Origin: Lutimaribacter degradans
GTDB taxonomy: Bacteria; Pseudomonadota; Alphaproteobacteria; Rhodobacterales; Rhodobacteraceae
DNA: 64,000 nt
Reading direction: 5' to 3'
NCBI RefSeq assembly: GCF_023703375.1
Contig: NZ_JAMQGO010000001.1
Span: 558,001 to 622,000, forward strand
Position numbers and translations under genes: made by a program. How positions within the stretch are numbered: the stretch's first letter is position 1; each line of letters opens with the position of its first letter. The notes under the pieces were generated by a model. It searched no databases, was not told the origin of the DNA, and saw only the letters and a list, made by a program, of their open reading frames with translations. Shown here in pieces: positions 16,875 to 26,242 of the stretch.

Positions 16875-17675
16875 TCACGCCCCGGCCTCTTCCAACTGGT
16901 CCTTGTTTTTCAGCCCCGTGCCCAGGTAGGCCTCGATCACGTGCTCGTTGGCCTTGATCTCGGCCAGCGTGCCTTCGGCCAGCACCTTGCCCTCGGCCAT
17001 GCAGATCACCGGGTCGCACAGCTTTTCGATGAAATCCATGTCATGTTCGATGACCACGAAGGTATAGCCACGTTCCTTGTTCAACTGGATGATCGCGTCG
17101 CCGATCGTGTTCAGCAACGTGCGGTTCACCCCGGCGCCCACCTCGTCAAGAAAGACAATCCTGGCGTCCGCCATCATCGTGCGGCCCAGTTCCAGCAGCT
17201 TTTTCTGGCCGCCAGAAACCTGGCCGGCCTTGTGATCTGCAAGGTGGCTGATGGTCAGGAACTCCAGCACCTCGTCGGCCTTGGCGCGCAGGGCGCGTTC
17301 CTGGTCGGCGATGCGCTTGCGCCCGAACCACGTGTCCCACAGTCGTTCGCCCACCTGGTCGCCGGGCACCATCATCAGGTTCTCGCGGCAACTCATCGAG
17401 TGGAATTCATGCGCGATCTGGAAGGTGCGCAGAAGCCCCTTGTGAAACAGCTCGTGCGGGGGAAGGCCGGTGATGTCTTCACCCTGCATCGTGACGCGGC
17501 CGCTTGTCGGCGGCAAGACGCCGGCGATAACGTTGAAAAGCGTGGTCTTGCCCGCACCGTTCGGGCCGATCAGCCCGGTAATGGTGCCCGTGGCGATTTC
17601 AAGCGATGCACCGTCAACGGCATGAAACCCGCCGAAATGCTTGTGAACGTCTTCGACGACGATCATCTGAGACAT
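16875..17675 (-). CDS. livG: Branched-chain amino acid ABC transporter ATP-binding protein LivG
   Basis: A 266-residue ATPase subunit with Walker A GPNGAGKTT, signature VSGGQKKLLELGR, Walker B IVFLDEVGAG and the extended LivG-type C-terminus ending after the H-loop HDMDFI. An unusual point is DEVGAG, where most LivG proteins have DEPAAG; the catalytic Glu is kept. The start at 17675 has GGGGGTAT five bases upstream and is preferred to an ATG four codons earlier. It follows the binding-protein gene after a strong hairpin and pairs with LivF in the transporter. Confidence 0.94.
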   Translation of the reverse strand: MSQMIVVEDVHKHFGGFHAVDGASLEIATGTITGLIGPNGAGKTTLFNVIAGVLPPTSGRVTMQGEDITGLPPHELFHKGLLRTFQIAHEFHSMSCRENLMMVPGDQVGERLWDTWFGRKRIADQERALRAKADEVLEFLTISHLADHKAGQVSGGQKKLLELGRTMMADARIVFLDEVGAGVNRTLLNTIGDAIIQLNKERGYTFVVIEHDMDFIEKLCDPVICMAEGKVLAEGTLAEIKANEHVIEAYLGTGLKNKDQLEEAGA

Positions 17676-17713
17676 GTATACCCCCATGCCCGGGTTTATC
17701 CCGGTGCATATTA

Positions 17714-17742
17714 CCGCGCCCCGGATCGTGTCCGGGGCGCGG
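17714..17742. other. 12-bp intercistronic hairpin between binding-protein gene and livG
   Basis: A perfect stem pairs 17714-17725 with 17731-17742 around a five-base loop. No U-run follows on the minus strand. In ABC operons such a hairpin after the binding-protein gene usually protects the upstream mRNA or lowers read-through, giving more binding protein than membrane parts; that role is inferred. Confidence 0.8.
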
Positions 17743-17762
17743 TTGTCACGGTTACTGACGGA

Positions 17763-18944
17763 TCAACGGTAGCCGACGGTTTCGAACTTGCCGTCCTTGA
17801 TCTCGACCACGCGGAAGCTGCCCGCAGCCTCGCCCGGGCCGATCAGCTCGACGCCGGTGGCGCCAACCAGGTCGACGTCACCGCCGTCTGCCAGGATTTG
17901 CAGGGCGCGACCCAGCTCGCCGGGGTTGATCTTTTCACCCGGTGCGTTGGCGACCATTTCGACCTTGTCCTTGTAGACATTGGGGTCGGTCGACCCGGCA
18001 GCCTGCATGGCCAGCATGATCAGCGCGGCAGCGTCATAACCTTCGGCCGTGTAGGGCGAGGCGCTGTCGAACTGGCCTGCACCCAGTTCCTGGAATATCT
18101 TGGTGCCTTCGCTGTTCGAGCCGGGCGCCTGACCCTTGGAGCCTTCGATTTCGGTGCCGAAAGCATTGCTCAGCGATTCACCGACCATGCCGTCGGGCAG
18201 GTGGAAGGTATCGAATGCACCTGAATCCAGTGCCGAGCGAATGACGCCCGCGCCGCCTTGGTCAAGGTAGCCTGCAACCACCAGAACTTCGCCACCGGCC
18301 GAGGCCAGCGCCGCAACTTCGGCCGAATAGTCGGCCTTGCCGTCTTCATGCGCGGCCTGGATCGTCACCTCGCCACCCTTTTCGGCAAAGGCAGATGCAA
18401 AGGCATCGGCCAGGCCCTTGCCGTAGTCGTTGTTGGTGTAGGTCACGGCTACCGATGTCACGCCATCCTCGATCAGGAGGTCGGCCATCACTTCGCCCTG
18501 GCGCGCATCCGACGGTGCGGTGCGGAAGAACAGGCCGTTATCTTCGGCGGTGGTCAGGGCCGGGCTGGTGGCCGAGGGCGAGATCATGACAATGCCGTTC
18601 GGCACGGCCACGTTGGCCAGGATTGCGCCGGTCACGCCCGAGCAGGTGCCGCCGACGATGCCCTTCACCCCGTCCGAGGTAATCGCACGTTCGGCTGCAG
18701 CCACACCGGCCGAGGCGTCGATGCAGGTCGAGTCGCCGCGCACCGGCACGACCGTCATGCCATCCATGAAGTTGCCGCTGGCGTTGACTTCCTCGATCGC
18801 CATTTCCATCGCGGAGGCCATCGGGCCCACCAGCGATTCCGTCGGGCCGGTGAAGCCCTGCAGAATGCCGATCTTTACATCTTCGGCGGCGGCACCCGAC
18901 GCCATCAGCGCCGCTGCGGCGGTGGCTGTCAGAAACTTTTTCAT
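17763..18944 (-). CDS. Branched-chain amino acid-type ABC transporter substrate-binding protein
   Basis: A 393-residue periplasmic binding protein of the type 1 (LivJ/amide/urea) fold. The start at 18944 has GGGAG upstream and gives a typical signal peptide cut after AAA (about residue 20). The mature protein begins EDVKIGILQGFTGP, with the family's Ser/Thr and Cys-containing ligand-loop region (DSTCID). It is first in the operon with livG, livF, livH and livM. Leucine-type amino acids are the default ligand, but this family also binds amides and other compounds, so the substrate is uncertain. Confidence 0.93.
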   Translation of the reverse strand: MKKFLTATAAAALMASGAAAEDVKIGILQGFTGPTESLVGPMASAMEMAIEEVNASGNFMDGMTVVPVRGDSTCIDASAGVAAAERAITSDGVKGIVGGTCSGVTGAILANVAVPNGIVMISPSATSPALTTAEDNGLFFRTAPSDARQGEVMADLLIEDGVTSVAVTYTNNDYGKGLADAFASAFAEKGGEVTIQAAHEDGKADYSAEVAALASAGGEVLVVAGYLDQGGAGVIRSALDSGAFDTFHLPDGMVGESLSNAFGTEIEGSKGQAPGSNSEGTKIFQELGAGQFDSASPYTAEGYDAAALIMLAMQAAGSTDPNVYKDKVEMVANAPGEKINPGELGRALQILADGGDVDLVGATGVELIGPGEAAGSFRVVEIKDGKFETVGYR

Positions 18945-19451
18945 TATGATACTCCCTTGGTTGGTTGGCCATTTTTTCTTGTATGGCCCATGAAAACACG
19001 GGTCTGCACCGGCGTACCAGTGCTTCGCATATTCTTTTTTAGATTGTTCGACCCCTGAAACCAGCTTTCGCGCCGTTCGGGCCTGGCTGCACACGCACCG
19101 GCACCAGGCAGGGTTGCGTGGCAGGCAACGCTGTAGCAGCCAGCCGGCCCAGCATTTGCTGCGCCCGGCACCCGGCGCCCCGCAAGGCAATGTGGAACAT
19201 GCGCTGTGCATGTCCGGTTGCGGCCTCGGTGATGGCCTGAAACGCGGTGGCAGATGCCCGCGACAGTTTGGTCATCGTCGACTCCTCGCTGGAACAAAAG
19301 GTCCGCATCGGAGCCTATTCGGACAAAATTCAAAAGAAAAGATGTTTTAAGCCCCGATTGCGCGGCTTTGTGGTGCGGAGGTGGTGAAAGGGTTGCTTGC
19401 GCTGCGCGATGCACCATCTTTTACTGCATGAGCAAAATGAACGGAGCCGTC
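18945..19451. other. Long intergenic region ahead of the liv operon
   Basis: About 507 bases separate the liv binding-protein gene from the divergent sugar dehydrogenase gene. Apart from one doubtful small ORF (19039-19275, minus) it holds, on the minus strand, two weak hairpins near the binding-protein start (19005-19022, and the TGGCCAT/ATGGCCA pair around 18968-18992). These could form a leader structure. The middle is G+C-rich with no recognisable element; the 19310-19370 part is AT-rich and could hold divergent promoters. Confidence 0.5.
19039..19275 (-). CDS. Doubtful small ORF upstream of the liv operon
   Basis: A 78-codon frame beginning with ATG at 19275 and preceded by a good GAGGAG at a sensible distance, the main point in its favour. 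The first 40 residues look like a plausible helical protein; the end is rich in Pro and Gly and reads like non-coding sequence. I recognise no family, signal peptide or membrane segment. It could be a leader peptide gene or chance. Confidence 0.3.
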   Translation of the reverse strand: MTKLSRASATAFQAITEAATGHAQRMFHIALRGAGCRAQQMLGRLAATALPATQPCLVPVRVQPGPNGAKAGFRGRTI

Positions 19452-20555
19452 ATGCTGCGCACCGCCTTTCTTGCCTTGTCACTGTCCCTGGCCGCCCCGT
19501 TGCAGGCCGATACACTGTCGAGCGATTCTGGACCTTTACGGGGTGAACTGGTGGCGGATGATTTCCTCGGGCCGTGGTCGCTGGGCTTTCTGCCGGATGG
19601 CGGCGTTCTGGTGACCGAGAAGGAAGGCGCGCTTTGGATCCTGCGCGCCGATGGCAACCGTGACCGCGTGGCCGGGCTGCCGGACGATATTGTGCAGGTC
19701 GGGCAGGGCGGTTTGCTCGATGTGCTGATACCGCGCGATTTCGCGCAGACGCGCGAAGTGATCTTTTCGCACGCGGCGCGTCAGCCCGGCGGTGCCGGTA
19801 CCGCGATCAGCGCGGGCACCCTGACGGCCGACGGCACCCGCCTGCAAGATGTGCGCCGCCTGTTCGAGATGGCTCCGGGCAGTTCCGGCGGGCGGCATTT
19901 CGGCGGGCGGCTGGTCGAAGGGCCGGATGGGTACATCTTCCTGTCGATCGGCGATCGTGGTGACAGGCCGTCAGCGCAAGACCTGGGCCGCCACAATGGC
20001 AGCATCATCCGCATCAATCGCGACGGCAGCGTGCCGTCCGACAACCCACTTGTCGGGCGCGAAGGCGTGCAACCCGAAATCTGGAGCTGGGGCCACCGCA
20101 ATCCGCAAGGCATGACGCTGGATGCGCAAGGCCGGTTATGGACAAACGCCCACGGCGCCCGCGGCGGCGACGAGGTGAACCTGATCGCGAAGGGCCGCAA
20201 TTACGGCTGGCCGGTCATATCCTACGGCCGCCACTATTCCGGCGCCAAGATCGGCGAGGGCACATCGAAGCCGGGGATGGAACAGCCCGCGTTTTACTGG
20301 GATCCGTCCATCGCGCCCTCGGGGCTGGTCATCTATTCCGGCAAGCTCTGGCCGGAATGGCGTGGCGATTTCCTTGTCGGGTCGCTGAAATTCGACCTGG
20401 TCAGCCGGTTGTCGGGCACTCCGCTGCAAGAGGCCGAGCGGATCGAAGGCGATGCCACCTCCCGCGTTCGCGATCTGCGCGAAGCGCCGGATGGGTCGAT
20501 CTGGATGATTTCCGAAGGCAATGGGGCGATCTATCGCCTGACGCCCGGCGACTGA
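19452..20555 (+). CDS. PQQ-dependent sugar dehydrogenase (soluble aldose dehydrogenase type)
   Basis: A 367-residue periplasmic beta-propeller of the YliI/Asd and soluble glucose dehydrogenase family, which oxidises aldose sugars with pyrroloquinoline quinone. The start at 19452 has GGAG five bases upstream and gives a signal peptide cut after LQA (about residue 20); two upstream in-frame ATGs (19428, 19437) are less likely. Recognisable family stretches are GPWSLGFLPDG, a GGRHFGG segment with the catalytic-region His, GHRNPQG and ARGGDEVN (cofactor and calcium contacts). No pqq biosynthesis genes are in the window, so the organism may depend on external PQQ or carry them elsewhere. Confidence 0.9.
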   Translation: MLRTAFLALSLSLAAPLQADTLSSDSGPLRGELVADDFLGPWSLGFLPDGGVLVTEKEGALWILRADGNRDRVAGLPDDIVQVGQGGLLDVLIPRDFAQTREVIFSHAARQPGGAGTAISAGTLTADGTRLQDVRRLFEMAPGSSGGRHFGGRLVEGPDGYIFLSIGDRGDRPSAQDLGRHNGSIIRINRDGSVPSDNPLVGREGVQPEIWSWGHRNPQGMTLDAQGRLWTNAHGARGGDEVNLIAKGRNYGWPVISYGRHYSGAKIGEGTSKPGMEQPAFYWDPSIAPSGLVIYSGKLWPEWRGDFLVGSLKFDLVSRLSGTPLQEAERIEGDATSRVRDLREAPDGSIWMISEGNGAIYRLTPGD

Positions 20556-20561
20556 CGCCCG

Positions 20562-21560
20562 TCAGATCGACAGCCGCGCCCCTTGCGCGCCGCGTTCGCG
20601 ATAAGGGGTCGTGCTGTAATGCGCCCGGTAGCATTTCGAGAAATGCGAGGGCGAGGCAAACCCGCAGGCCAGCGCGACGTTGATGACGCTCATATCCGTC
20701 TGCATCAACAGGTTGCGCGCCTTGGAAAGCCGCAATTCCATGTAGTACCGCTTTGGGCTGCGGTTCAGGTAGCGGCGGAACAGCCGTTCCAACTGGCGGG
20801 TGCTCATGCCGACATCCTTGGCCAGCGTCGAGGGGCTGATCGGCTCTTCGATGTTCTGCTCCATCATCTGGATCACCTGGCTGAGCTTGGGGTGCCGCAC
20901 GCCGATACGCGTTGGTACGCTCAGCCGCTGGGTGTCCTGATCGGTGCGGATCGAGGAATAGATCATCTGGTCGGCGACCAGGTTCGCGATCTCTTCGCCG
21001 TGGTCGTTGGCGATCATCTTCAGCACCAGGTCGATCGACGATGTGCCGCCCGCGGTTGTCAGCCGGTTGCCATCCATCACGAAAACCGACTTGGTCAGCG
21101 TGACCTCTTCGAATTCTTCGGCGAAACTGTCCTGGTTCTCCCAATGGATCGTGGCGCGCTTGCCGTCGAGCAGACCGGCCCGCGCCAGCGTATAGGCCGC
21201 GGTGCACAGCCCCCCCAGAACGATGCCCTTGCGCGCCTCGCGCCGCAGCCAAGACAGCAGGCGCTTGGTGGTGGCCTTGTGCACGTTGACGCCCCCGCAC
21301 AGCAGCACGGTGTCATCGCGCGTGACCTCTTCCAGGTCGCCTTCCAGCTTGAACTCGGTCCCGGCCGAGCAGGTCACCGTATCTCCGCCTTCGCCGATCA
21401 GCCGCCATTCATAGGCGGGCCGGCCAACCATGCGATTGGCGATACGCAGGCAATCGAGCGCCGAGGCAAAGCTAAGCAGCGTGAACTCGTTCAAGAGAAC
21501 GAAAACAACCCGCTTCGGTTTCGCGGTGTTTGCGGGGCCTGTGGTCGCCGGTGTGGTCAT
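20562..21560 (-). CDS. GlxA-family transcriptional regulator (DJ-1/PfpI domain plus AraC HTH)
   Basis: A 332-residue regulator. An N-terminal DJ-1/PfpI-like domain (about residues 17-190, with the GGLCTAAYTLA nucleophile-elbow-like segment) is followed by an AraC-type double helix-turn-helix (about 225-320; CGFASPSHFSKCYRAHY is the classic second helix pair). Members of this branch control choline, carnitine and arginine catabolism in Pseudomonas; the ligand here is unknown. It is convergent with the sugar dehydrogenase gene, six bases from its stop, and divergent from the DAHP synthase gene. Confidence 0.9.
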   Translation of the reverse strand: MTTPATTGPANTAKPKRVVFVLLNEFTLLSFASALDCLRIANRMVGRPAYEWRLIGEGGDTVTCSAGTEFKLEGDLEEVTRDDTVLLCGGVNVHKATTKRLLSWLRREARKGIVLGGLCTAAYTLARAGLLDGKRATIHWENQDSFAEEFEEVTLTKSVFVMDGNRLTTAGGTSSIDLVLKMIANDHGEEIANLVADQMIYSSIRTDQDTQRLSVPTRIGVRHPKLSQVIQMMEQNIEEPISPSTLAKDVGMSTRQLERLFRRYLNRSPKRYYMELRLSKARNLLMQTDMSVINVALACGFASPSHFSKCYRAHYSTTPYRERGAQGARLSI

Positions 21561-21734
21561 GATCTGTACGGTTCCGTGGCGCAGTGACGCCGGGCACTTG
21601 AGCAGCTTTGTCGCAGGGGATCAAGCCTATCGGATCATGATCGACGCATCATGTCGTGAATTCTGATATGGCCACGCCCGCGCGGCTTTAGTATACAGGC
21701 CACTCATTCACCATCCGCAGACCGGAGACCAACG

Positions 21735-23102
21735 ATGACCGAGTGGCAAAAGACCGATTGGCGCAAGAAGCCCAGGGTTCAGATGCCCGACTACACGGAT
21801 CAGGCCGAATTGAACGCGGTCGAGGCGCAGTTGTCGCACTATCCGCCGCTGGTCTTTGCCGGTGAGGCGCGCAAGCTCAAGACCCAGCTGGGGGCCGCCG
21901 CGCGCGGCGAGGCGTTCCTGCTGCAGGGCGGTGATTGCGCCGAGGCGTTCGATCAGTTCAGCGCAAACGCCATTCGCGACACGTTCAAGGTGATGCTGCA
22001 AATGGCGATGGTGCTGACCTATGGCGCCAAGGTGCCGGTGGTCAAGGTGGGCCGCATGGCCGGGCAATTCGCCAAGCCGCGTAGCGCCCCCACCGAGGTG
22101 GTCGATGGCGTCGAACTGCCCAGCTATCGCGGTGACATCATCAACGAGCTTGATTTCACCCCCGAGGCGCGCATTCCCGACCCGCGCAAGATGTTGCAGG
22201 CCTACACCCAGGCAGCGGCCACGCTGAACCTGTTGCGGGCCTTTTCGACAGGGGGGTACGCCGACGTGCACCAGGTGCACCAGTGGACCCTTGGGTTTAC
22301 CGAAAGCGAAAAGGCCGAGAAATACCGCGAGATGGCAGGCCGGATCAGCGATACGCTTGATTTCATGACCGCTGCCGGCATCACCAGCTCGGGCAATCAT
22401 GCCCTGCAGACGGTTGATTTCTACACCAGCCACGAGGCGCTGTTGCTGGAATACGAAGAGGCGCTGACGCGGCTCGATTCCACCTCGGGCAAATGGCTTG
22501 CCGGGTCGGGGCACATGGTCTGGATCGGTGATCGCACCCGCCAGCCTGATGGCGCGCATGTCGAATTTGCCCGCGGTGTTCTGAACCCGATCGGGTTGAA
22601 ATGCGGACCCTCGATGACAGCCGAGGATTTGAAGGTGCTGCTGGCCAAGCTGAACCCGGAAAACGAGGCCGGACGCCTGACGCTGATCGCGCGTTTCGGG
22701 GCGGGCCAGGTGGCCGAGCATTTGCCGCGCCTGATCGACACCGTGCGCAGCGAAGGGGCCAACGTGCTGTGGGTCTGCGACCCGATGCATGGCAACACGA
22801 TCAAGTCGGCCAGCGGCTTCAAGACCCGGCCGTTCGACCTGGTGCTGCGCGAAGTTCAAGAGTTCTTCGCCGTCCACCGTGACCAGGGCACGATCCCCGG
22901 TGGCGTCCATTTCGAGATGACCGGCCAGGACGTGACCGAATGTACCGGCGGCGTGCGCGCGGTGACCGAGGAAAACCTGTCCGATCGCTATCACACCGCC
23001 TGCGATCCGCGCCTGAATGCCAGCCAGTCGCTGGAACTGGCCTTTCTGGTGGCCGAGGAACTGTCGGCGATGCGCGATGCGCGGGCGGTTGCCACCGGCT
23101 GA
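21735..23102 (+). CDS. aroG: 3-deoxy-7-phosphoheptulonate synthase, class II
   Basis: Condenses phosphoenolpyruvate with erythrose 4-phosphate, the entry step of the shikimate pathway. The 455-residue protein is the plant/Mycobacterium-like class II type, not the E. coli AroFGH type. Diagnostic stretches are GGDCAEAF, the metal-site CDPMHGNT and the [15 protein letters not shown] region. The start at 21735 has GGAG upstream. It stands alone between a divergent regulator gene and a terminator. Later pathway genes aroK and aroB are about 35 kb downstream in this window. Confidence 0.96.
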   Translation: MTEWQKTDWRKKPRVQMPDYTDQAELNAVEAQLSHYPPLVFAGEARKLKTQLGAAARGEAFLLQGGDCAEAFDQFSANAIRDTFKVMLQMAMVLTYGAKVPVVKVGRMAGQFAKPRSAPTEVVDGVELPSYRGDIINELDFTPEARIPDPRKMLQAYTQAAATLNLLRAFSTGGYADVHQVHQWTLGFTESEKAEKYREMAGRISDTLDFMTAAGITSSGNHALQTVDFYTSHEALLLEYEEALTRLDSTSGKWLAGSGHMVWIGDRTRQPDGAHVEFARGVLNPIGLKCGPSMTAEDLKVLLAKLNPENEAGRLTLIARFGAGQVAEHLPRLIDTVRSEGANVLWVCDPMHGNTIKSASGFKTRPFDLVLREVQEFFAVHRDQGTIPGGVHFEMTGQDVTECTGGVRAVTEENLSDRYHTACDPRLNASQSLELAFLVAEELSAMRDARAVATG

Positions 23103-23124
23103 ATGGCCCACGCGGCGAAGCATG

Positions 23125-23150
23125 AAAAGGGCGCCCGTGGCGCCCTTTTT
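23125..23150. terminator. Intrinsic terminator after DAHP synthase gene
   Basis: A 7-bp G+C stem (23129-23135 with 23139-23145) with a CGT loop is extended by AAAA and TTTTT arms. It serves the rightward aroG gene and also the convergent PAS gene on the other strand. Confidence 0.92.
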
Positions 23151-23154
23151 CGTG

Positions 23155-23853
23155 TCAGTCGGTGGTGACCAGCCGCAGATGGGGTGCATCGGGGTGCGGC
23201 CGGGCAAAACCTGTGGCCGCCTCGGCCAGGCCGGGGGGGCGATGCGCGGGCCCTGTTTGTGTCGCTGCATGGGCCGGGCCGGCGCCACGGGCCGGGGTGA
23301 TATGCGCTTGCCGAATATCGAACCGGCGCGGCGCGCTTCCCCGCGCCCCGTCGCTGACGAGGCACCCCAAAAGCCGGTTGACCGCGCTGCCATCGCCGCG
23401 CAGCGGCAGCAGCAAAAGCCGCCCGTGCAGTTCCGGCTGGCCACGGCTGCCCCTTGCATGCAGCGTTACCCGCCCGATTGCCGGTGTATCGAAGACCTGT
23501 TGCAATGTTTCGGCCAGCTTCTGGCGCGCGGCAGGGGCGATCAGCGCCGACAAGGGCATGCCGCGTACCTCCATCCCCAGCAGTGCAGACAAGTGCGATC
23601 CGCCGACCCGCAAACGGGCCTCGCCGGGGGTGATCCGTTCGGCGACAAAGGCGTGTTCCAGCGACCCCTCGATTCCGCGCGGGTCGATCTGCGCGCGCGC
23701 CGGGGGCTGGCCATCACGGTAAAGCGCGGTCCAGTACGCCTCGACCTGGGCCATGTGCGATGTGCCAGGGCCGGGCCGGGCGGTCGGGCATATGGTGGCG
23801 CCCCTGCCGGTGTCGTGCCGGGCTTGGGTGTTATGCCGGGTTACAATCTTCAT
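23155..23853 (-). CDS. Single PAS-domain protein (PAS_5 type)
   Basis: A 232-residue protein with one PAS_5-type sensor fold at about residues 35-165, marked by an IDPRGIEGSLEHAF start and a GMEVRGMPLSAL helix. No kinase, cyclase or DNA-binding domain is attached; the C-terminal 60 residues are Ala/Pro/His-rich and probably disordered. ATG at 23853 with GGAG eight bases upstream is chosen over a GTG three codons earlier. Single-PAS proteins of this kind occur in several copies in alphaproteobacteria and feed into cell-cycle or stress signalling in some; the role here is unknown. It is divergent from yicC across a region with CtrA-like sites. Confidence 0.82.
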   Translation of the reverse strand: MKIVTRHNTQARHDTGRGATICPTARPGPGTSHMAQVEAYWTALYRDGQPPARAQIDPRGIEGSLEHAFVAERITPGEARLRVGGSHLSALLGMEVRGMPLSALIAPAARQKLAETLQQVFDTPAIGRVTLHARGSRGQPELHGRLLLLPLRGDGSAVNRLLGCLVSDGARGSAPRRFDIRQAHITPARGAGPAHAATQTGPAHRPPGLAEAATGFARPHPDAPHLRLVTTD

Positions 23854-23891
23854 GTTTCTCACTCCACAGGCTCGGTTCCGACAGGCCGTGG

Positions 23892-23987
23892 TTAACCTGT
23901 CTTTACGCTACCGCAACAACGGTTACCCAAGTGTTAATCTACCCGGTTTTCGCCACATTTGGCGCAAATTCGGCCCAAATGGTTAAC
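23892..23987. promoter_or_regulatory. CtrA-like binding sites between PAS gene and yicC
   Basis: Three candidates resemble the TTAA-N7-TTAA(C) motif of the cell-cycle regulator CtrA. TTAA-N7-TTAC lies at 23892-23906, TTAC-N7-TTAA at 23923-23937, and a TGGTTAAC half-site at 23980-23987. They fall in an AT-richer patch of an otherwise G+C-rich intergenic region between divergent genes. Each full site has one mismatch. Confidence 0.45.
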
Positions 23988-24070
23988 TTCCGGTGGCGCG
24001 CCTGCGCTCTTGCCCCGGCCCGGCGCCTGGGGCAAAAGGCGAATGCATCGCGGCAACAGGAGACCGGCGC

Positions 24071-24961
24071 GTGACAAGTTCAATGACGGCATTTGCATCG
24101 GCCAAGGGCGGGCAGGGCGCGCATGACTGGGCCTGGGAAATGCGCAGTGTCAACGCCAAGGGGCTGGATCTGCGCTTGCGTGTGCCCGACTGGATCGAGG
24201 GGCTGGAAGCGGCGTTGCGCGCGCGCCTTGGCAAGGCGGTGACGCGCGGCTCGGTCAGCGTGTCGTTGCGGGTGGCCCGCGACGAGGCCGAGGCGGTCCA
24301 AAAGCTCAACCCGGTGGCGCTGGACGCGGCGCTGGCCGCGCTGGCCGGGGTCGAGGCGCGCGCCGCCGAAAAAGGCGTGACTCTGGCGCCCACGCGTGCC
24401 GCCGACATCCTGACCGTGCGGGGCGTTCTGGACAGCGCCGCCACCGTCGATGACAGCGCCGCGCTGCGCCGTGCCCTGCTCAAGGACTTCGAACCGCTGC
24501 TGGCGGCTTTTCTTGACATGCGCGCCGCCGAGGGGGCGGCGCTGAACACGGTTTTGGCCGAGCAGCTTGACCGGATCGCGTCGCTGACGCGGGCCGCCGC
24601 CGACATGGCCGATGCGCGGGCCGAGGCGATGCGGGCCAATCTGCGCGCGGCGCTGGCGCGCGTGACCGACAACGCCGAAGGCACCGACCCCGACCGCCTC
24701 GCGCAAGAGATGGCGCTGATCGCGGTCAAGGCGGATGTGACCGAAGAGATCGACCGCCTGCACGCCCATGTCGAGGCCGCGCGCGGCTTGCTGGACGCCG
24801 ACGGGCCGGTGGGGCGTAAGCTCGATTTCCTGATGCAGGAATTCAACCGCGAGGCCAACACGCTGTGCTCCAAGGCGCAGAATACCGAGTTGACGCGGAT
24901 CGGGCTGGACCTGAAAACGGTGATCGACCAGATGCGCGAGCAGGTCCAGAACGTGGAGTGA
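24071..24961 (+). CDS. YicC family endoribonuclease-like protein
   Basis: A 296-residue protein of the YicC/YloC family. E. coli YicC is an endoribonuclease involved in small-RNA turnover. It has the N-terminal YicC domain (MTAFASAKG, then [10 protein letters not shown]) and the C-terminal DUF1732 part ([13 protein letters not shown] and [20 protein letters not shown], the best conserved segments). Translation begins with GTG at 24071, placed by AGGAGA upstream and by the usual family N-terminus; the longer ATG frame from 23993 adds unrelated residues. It is directly followed by gmk, a conserved pairing across bacteria. Confidence 0.92.
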   Translation: MTSSMTAFASAKGGQGAHDWAWEMRSVNAKGLDLRLRVPDWIEGLEAALRARLGKAVTRGSVSVSLRVARDEAEAVQKLNPVALDAALAALAGVEARAAEKGVTLAPTRAADILTVRGVLDSAATVDDSAALRRALLKDFEPLLAAFLDMRAAEGAALNTVLAEQLDRIASLTRAAADMADARAEAMRANLRAALARVTDNAEGTDPDRLAQEMALIAVKADVTEEIDRLHAHVEAARGLLDADGPVGRKLDFLMQEFNREANTLCSKAQNTELTRIGLDLKTVIDQMREQVQNVE

Positions 24962-24965
24962 TACC

Positions 24966-25610
24966 ATGACGATGCAACGACGCGGCCTTTTGATCATCCT
25001 GTCCTCGCCTTCGGGCGCGGGCAAATCCACGCTGTCGCGGTGCCTGCTGGAGTGGGACCCTTCGCTGAGTTTCTCGGTCTCGGCCACGACGCGCGAACCG
25101 CGCCCGGGCGAGGTTGACGGCCAGGATTACCATTTCCTCAGCCAGGAGGCGTTCAAGCGCGACGTGTCGCAGGATGGTATGTTGGAACATGCCCATGTTT
25201 TCGGCAATTTCTACGGCAGCCCGCGCGCGCCGGTCGAAAAGGCGATAAATGCCGGGCGCGACGTGCTGTTCGATATCGACTGGCAGGGCGCGCAGCAGAT
25301 CGTCAACTCGGCGCTGGGGCAGCATACCTTGTCGATCTTCATCCTGCCGCCCTCTATCGCCGAACTGCGCCGCAGGCTTGTCAGACGTGGCCAGGACACA
25401 TCCGAGGTAATCGCGAAGCGGATGCAGAAAAGCTGGGACGAGATCAGCCACTGGGGCAGTTACGATTACGTTCTGATCAATGACGAGCTGGATGGCACCT
25501 TCGACGATCTGAAAACCATCGTCACCGCCACGCGGCTGAAGCGGTTGCAGCAGCCCGGCCTGGTAGAGCATGTGCGCCGGTTGCAACAGGAATTCGAGGA
25601 GGTGCAGTGA
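24966..25610 (+). CDS. gmk: Guanylate kinase
   Basis: Phosphorylates GMP to GDP. The 214 residues are normal in length. The P-loop [10 protein letters not shown] is at about residues 13-22; the GMP-binding [17 protein letters not shown] segment and the [13 protein letters not shown] lid are intact. It starts four bases after the yicC stop and is followed after one base by the carbonic anhydrase-like gene, so the three are probably one transcript. Confidence 0.97.
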   Translation: MTMQRRGLLIILSSPSGAGKSTLSRCLLEWDPSLSFSVSATTREPRPGEVDGQDYHFLSQEAFKRDVSQDGMLEHAHVFGNFYGSPRAPVEKAINAGRDVLFDIDWQGAQQIVNSALGQHTLSIFILPPSIAELRRRLVRRGQDTSEVIAKRMQKSWDEISHWGSYDYVLINDELDGTFDDLKTIVTATRLKRLQQPGLVEHVRRLQQEFEEVQ

Positions 25611-25611
25611 C

Positions 25612-26133
25612 ATGACCATTTACGCCCTTGACGGGATGACGCCACGGATCGACGAGGACAGCTGGGTTGCGCCCGATGCCAACGTTATCGGCAACGTGGT
25701 GCTGGAAGAGGCGACGAGCGTCTGGTTCGGCGCGACGCTGCGCGGCGATAACGAGGAAATCCGGATCGGCCGCGGTAGCAACGTGCAGGAAAACACGGTC
25801 ATGCATACCGACATGGGGTTTCCCTTGACCATCGGTGCGGGTTGCACGATCGGGCACAAGGCGATGCTGCACGGCTGCACCATCGGCGAGAATTCCCTTA
25901 TCGGGATGGGCGCGACCGTCTTGAACGGGGCCAGGATCGGGCGCAATTGCCTGATCGGGGCGAACGCGCTGATCACGGAAGGCAAGGAAATTCCCGATGG
26001 CAGCCTGGTCATGGGCAGCCCCGGAAAGGTGGTACGGCAACTGGACGACGCGGCCATCGAGGCCCTGCGCGCCAGCGCCCTGCATTACCAGGACAACATG
26101 CGCCGGTTCCGCGCCGGTCTGGGCGAGGTCTGA
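25612..26133 (+). CDS. Gamma-carbonic anhydrase family protein
   Basis: A 173-residue left-handed beta-helix protein made of hexapeptide repeats. Three zinc-ligand histidines can be placed at about residues 65, 82 and 87 ([14 protein letters not shown]), so carbonic anhydrase activity or metal binding is possible. Many bacterial members (YrdA/PaaY-like) have weak or other activities. GAGGAGG precedes the ATG. It is coupled to gmk. Confidence 0.9.
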   Translation: MTIYALDGMTPRIDEDSWVAPDANVIGNVVLEEATSVWFGATLRGDNEEIRIGRGSNVQENTVMHTDMGFPLTIGAGCTIGHKAMLHGCTIGENSLIGMGATVLNGARIGRNCLIGANALITEGKEIPDGSLVMGSPGKVVRQLDDAAIEALRASALHYQDNMRRFRAGLGEV

Positions 26134-26159
26134 ACCTATCATGCGCGGCGGCGCGCGTG

Positions 26160-26205
26160 CAGGCGGTGCTTTCGGCGCGCGCTTTTTGGCAAGATGAACA
26201 TCTGG
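26160..26205. repeat. Possible fragment of the dispersed palindromic element
   Basis: Short intergenic stretch after the carbonic anhydrase gene. A GCGCGCGC-type tract is followed by TTTTTGGCAAGATGAAC, which resembles one end of the element at 16750-16842 read on the opposite strand (TTCTTGGCAAAATGAAG). No hairpin of note. Confidence 0.35.
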
Positions 26206-26242
26206 GGCAGGGCCATTGGGCAGACCTGCCGGAAAGGTTGAA

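Noticed and set aside
21708..23459. 583-residue open frame on the minus strand
   Set aside because: Antisense to the class II DAHP synthase gene and continuing across a terminator; no recognisable protein features.
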